From NCBI RefSeq assembly GCF_002843385.1, contig NZ_MVDE01000017.1, positions 54,805 through 118,804 of the forward strand: DNA of 64,000 bases, in the 5' to 3' direction. This DNA is from Labilibaculum manganireducens. GTDB lineage: Bacteria; Bacteroidota; Bacteroidia; Bacteroidales; Marinifilaceae. Of the stretch, positions 63,178 to 64,000 are shown in pieces (within the stretch, counting starts at the first letter, position 1; each line of letters begins with the position of its first letter). The notes under the pieces are model-generated. The model did no database searches, was not told the origin of the DNA, and worked only from the letters and a program-made list of their open reading frames with translations. The position numbers and the translations under genes were made by a program.

Positions 63178-63432
63178 ATGCTCCCAAAGTTTTTATTAGC
63201 AGACAATTCACAAGAGTTACCAGACACTCTTTTTATCGTTCACACACGTTCGCCAAAGTGTATTATCGAATGTGATGTTGAGGATTTCAATTCTAACCAA
63301 ACTGTTTATTGGCTGGAGAAAACCCCGGAAGATCAAAATCTGATTGAAGATTTGATGGATGAGGCTGAAACCTTCTATAATGATGAGTTAGAGAATCAGG
63401 AAGATCTTTATGATGAAGAGTTTGATGACTAA
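63178..63432 (+). CDS. Small acidic Bacteroidota hypothetical protein
   Basis: 84 residues from the ATG at 63178 (MLPKFLLADNSQELPDTLF). The N-terminal half is beta-like with IVHTRSPKCIIECDVEDF; the C-terminal 30 residues are strongly acidic (ETFYNDELENQEDLYDEEFD). Its type is common in Bacteroidota genomes, and the function is unknown. It is followed by the PspC gene after 21 bp, so the two may be co-transcribed. Confidence 0.75.
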   Translation: MLPKFLLADNSQELPDTLFIVHTRSPKCIIECDVEDFNSNQTVYWLEKTPEDQNLIEDLMDEAETFYNDELENQEDLYDEEFDD

Positions 63433-63453
63433 TTAATTTGTAAAACAAAGATC

Positions 63454-63642
63454 ATGAGTAAGAAATTGAAACGATCATCGGATAAGATGATTGCAGGTGT
63501 TTGCGCAGGTATTGCAGAATATTTAGGATGGGAAATTAGTCTTGTTCGGGTAGCTTATGTGCTGCTCTCAATATTTAGTGCAGGATTTCCAGGTCTGTTG
63601 GTTTACATTATTCTTTGGTTCGTATTGCCTGAAAATAATTAA
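63454..63642 (+). CDS. PspC domain membrane protein
   Basis: 62 residues, essentially one PspC domain: LKRSSDKMIAGVCAGIAEYLG, then a membrane helix region (VRVAYVLLSIFSAGFPGLLVYIILWF split over two short helices) ending VLPEN. PspC proteins belong to envelope-stress (phage-shock) systems. No pspA or other partner is visible. It ends at a terminator. Confidence 0.92.
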   Translation: MSKKLKRSSDKMIAGVCAGIAEYLGWEISLVRVAYVLLSIFSAGFPGLLVYIILWFVLPENN

Positions 63643-63664
63643 AGAATACATTGTTAGTATATAC

Positions 63665-63696
63665 AAGGGGAAGAGCGAAGCTTTTCCCTTTTTTTT
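63665..63696 (+). terminator. Intrinsic terminator after the PspC gene
   Basis: GGGGAAGAGC / GCTTTTCCC stem with G-U pairs and a GAA loop, then eight Ts. It is 22 bp past the stop codon and about 20 bp before the group II intron boundary. Confidence 0.88.
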
Positions 63697-63716
63697 AGTA
63701 TGTCGGGCATGGTAAC

Positions 63717-64000
63717 GTGCTATCAAGATGAAACGTTCTTGAGTTCGCCGAGTTGACAGGAAGAACTAGCAATTGGCAAGGGTGTTAGGGGCGACCCTAA
63801 ATCTGAAGAAAGCCATCAGCAAAGTCATGGTTCTAACGTATAGAAACTTGATATAAGGCTTAATAGTGTGGGCAACCGAGCTATGGATTGGGAAAACCCA
63901 AAAGTCAACCGTAACCACTAAGAGTAAATCAAGTAGGACGTGACGAAAGTACGTTATCTTATCCCGAGAGATCTCATAACCTGTTGTCCAAAACAACAAA
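63717..64000 (+). mobile_element. Group II intron, 5' part (continues past the window)
   Basis: The sequence beginning GTGCTATC near 63717 has the layout of domain I of bacterial/chloroplast-like group II introns. It includes the conserved string AGCAAAGTCATGGTTCTAACG and ATATAAGGCTTAATA. GNRA-type hairpins occur: TTAGGG-GCGA-CCCTAA (63785-63800), TTGGG-AAAA-CCCAA (63888-63901), and GAC-GAAA-GT near 63942-63950. No ORF of coding character is present. The intron-encoded reverse transcriptase, domains IV-VI and the 3' boundary would lie beyond the window. The exact 5' splice site is tentative. Confidence 0.8.

Noticed and set aside
63766..63999. Open frame on the minus strand at the right end
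   Set aside because: It lies antisense inside the structured RNA of the group II intron and has no coding features.

Overview
The window is AT-rich and looks like the chromosome of a free-living, probably anaerobic or facultative member of Bacteroidota, most likely of the Marinilabiliales/Marinifilaceae type. This rests on Bacteroidota-style promoters (TTG, about 19 nt, TAnnTTTG), weak Shine-Dalgarno sequences, many hybrid histidine kinases, DUF2795, DUF5063, OstA-like and parvulin families typical of the phylum, and a complete Rnf ion-pumping operon. The taxon is an inference from gene content, not a match.

Layout. 1-9 kb is a signalling area: a partial response regulator, a 1247-residue hybrid kinase, a lipoprotein/PepSY pair, a TPR protein, a LytTR regulator and a soluble kinase. 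9-15 kb holds an FtsX/MacB-type ABC exporter divergent from an NtrC-type activator and its kinase. A good -24/-12 sigma-54 promoter lies in front of the ABC genes, so the two transcription units probably form one circuit. 15-21.5 kb is a TetR-controlled RND efflux triad with a shared candidate operator. 21.5-25.6 kb has a membrane nucleotidyl cyclase and a second large hybrid kinase. 25.8-31.4 kb is the operon rseC-like, rnfB, rnfC, rnfD, rnfG, rnfE, rnfA (minus strand).

32-55 kb is mostly housekeeping: a HIT protein, recG, a cobalamin adenosyltransferase, and an outer-membrane biogenesis run (OstA-like, MoxR, three SurA-type proteins) behind guaB. Then come recQ, DUF5063 with a 3'-5' exonuclease, an RlmI-like methyltransferase, a DEAD-box helicase, a protoporphyrinogen-oxidase-like flavoprotein, tex and a hicAB module. 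Spacers between 55 and 60 kb carry several kinds of short repeat.

56.8-62.6 kb is a siroheme/sulfite-reductase operon on the minus strand: DUF2061, precorrin-2 dehydrogenase-like, cysJ, cysI, cobA. Its leader is the most striking part of the window. Two consecutive short ORFs each encode a dense Cys/Met run (MSLCMCTTCCMCM and TCCCMCM). Each is followed by an 11-bp intrinsic terminator, and each carries at or near its stop codon a sequence that can pair with the 5' arm of its own terminator. This is the architecture of ribosome-mediated transcription attenuation, present twice in tandem and apparently tuned to sulfur amino acids. The window ends in the 5' part of a group II intron placed just behind a terminator.
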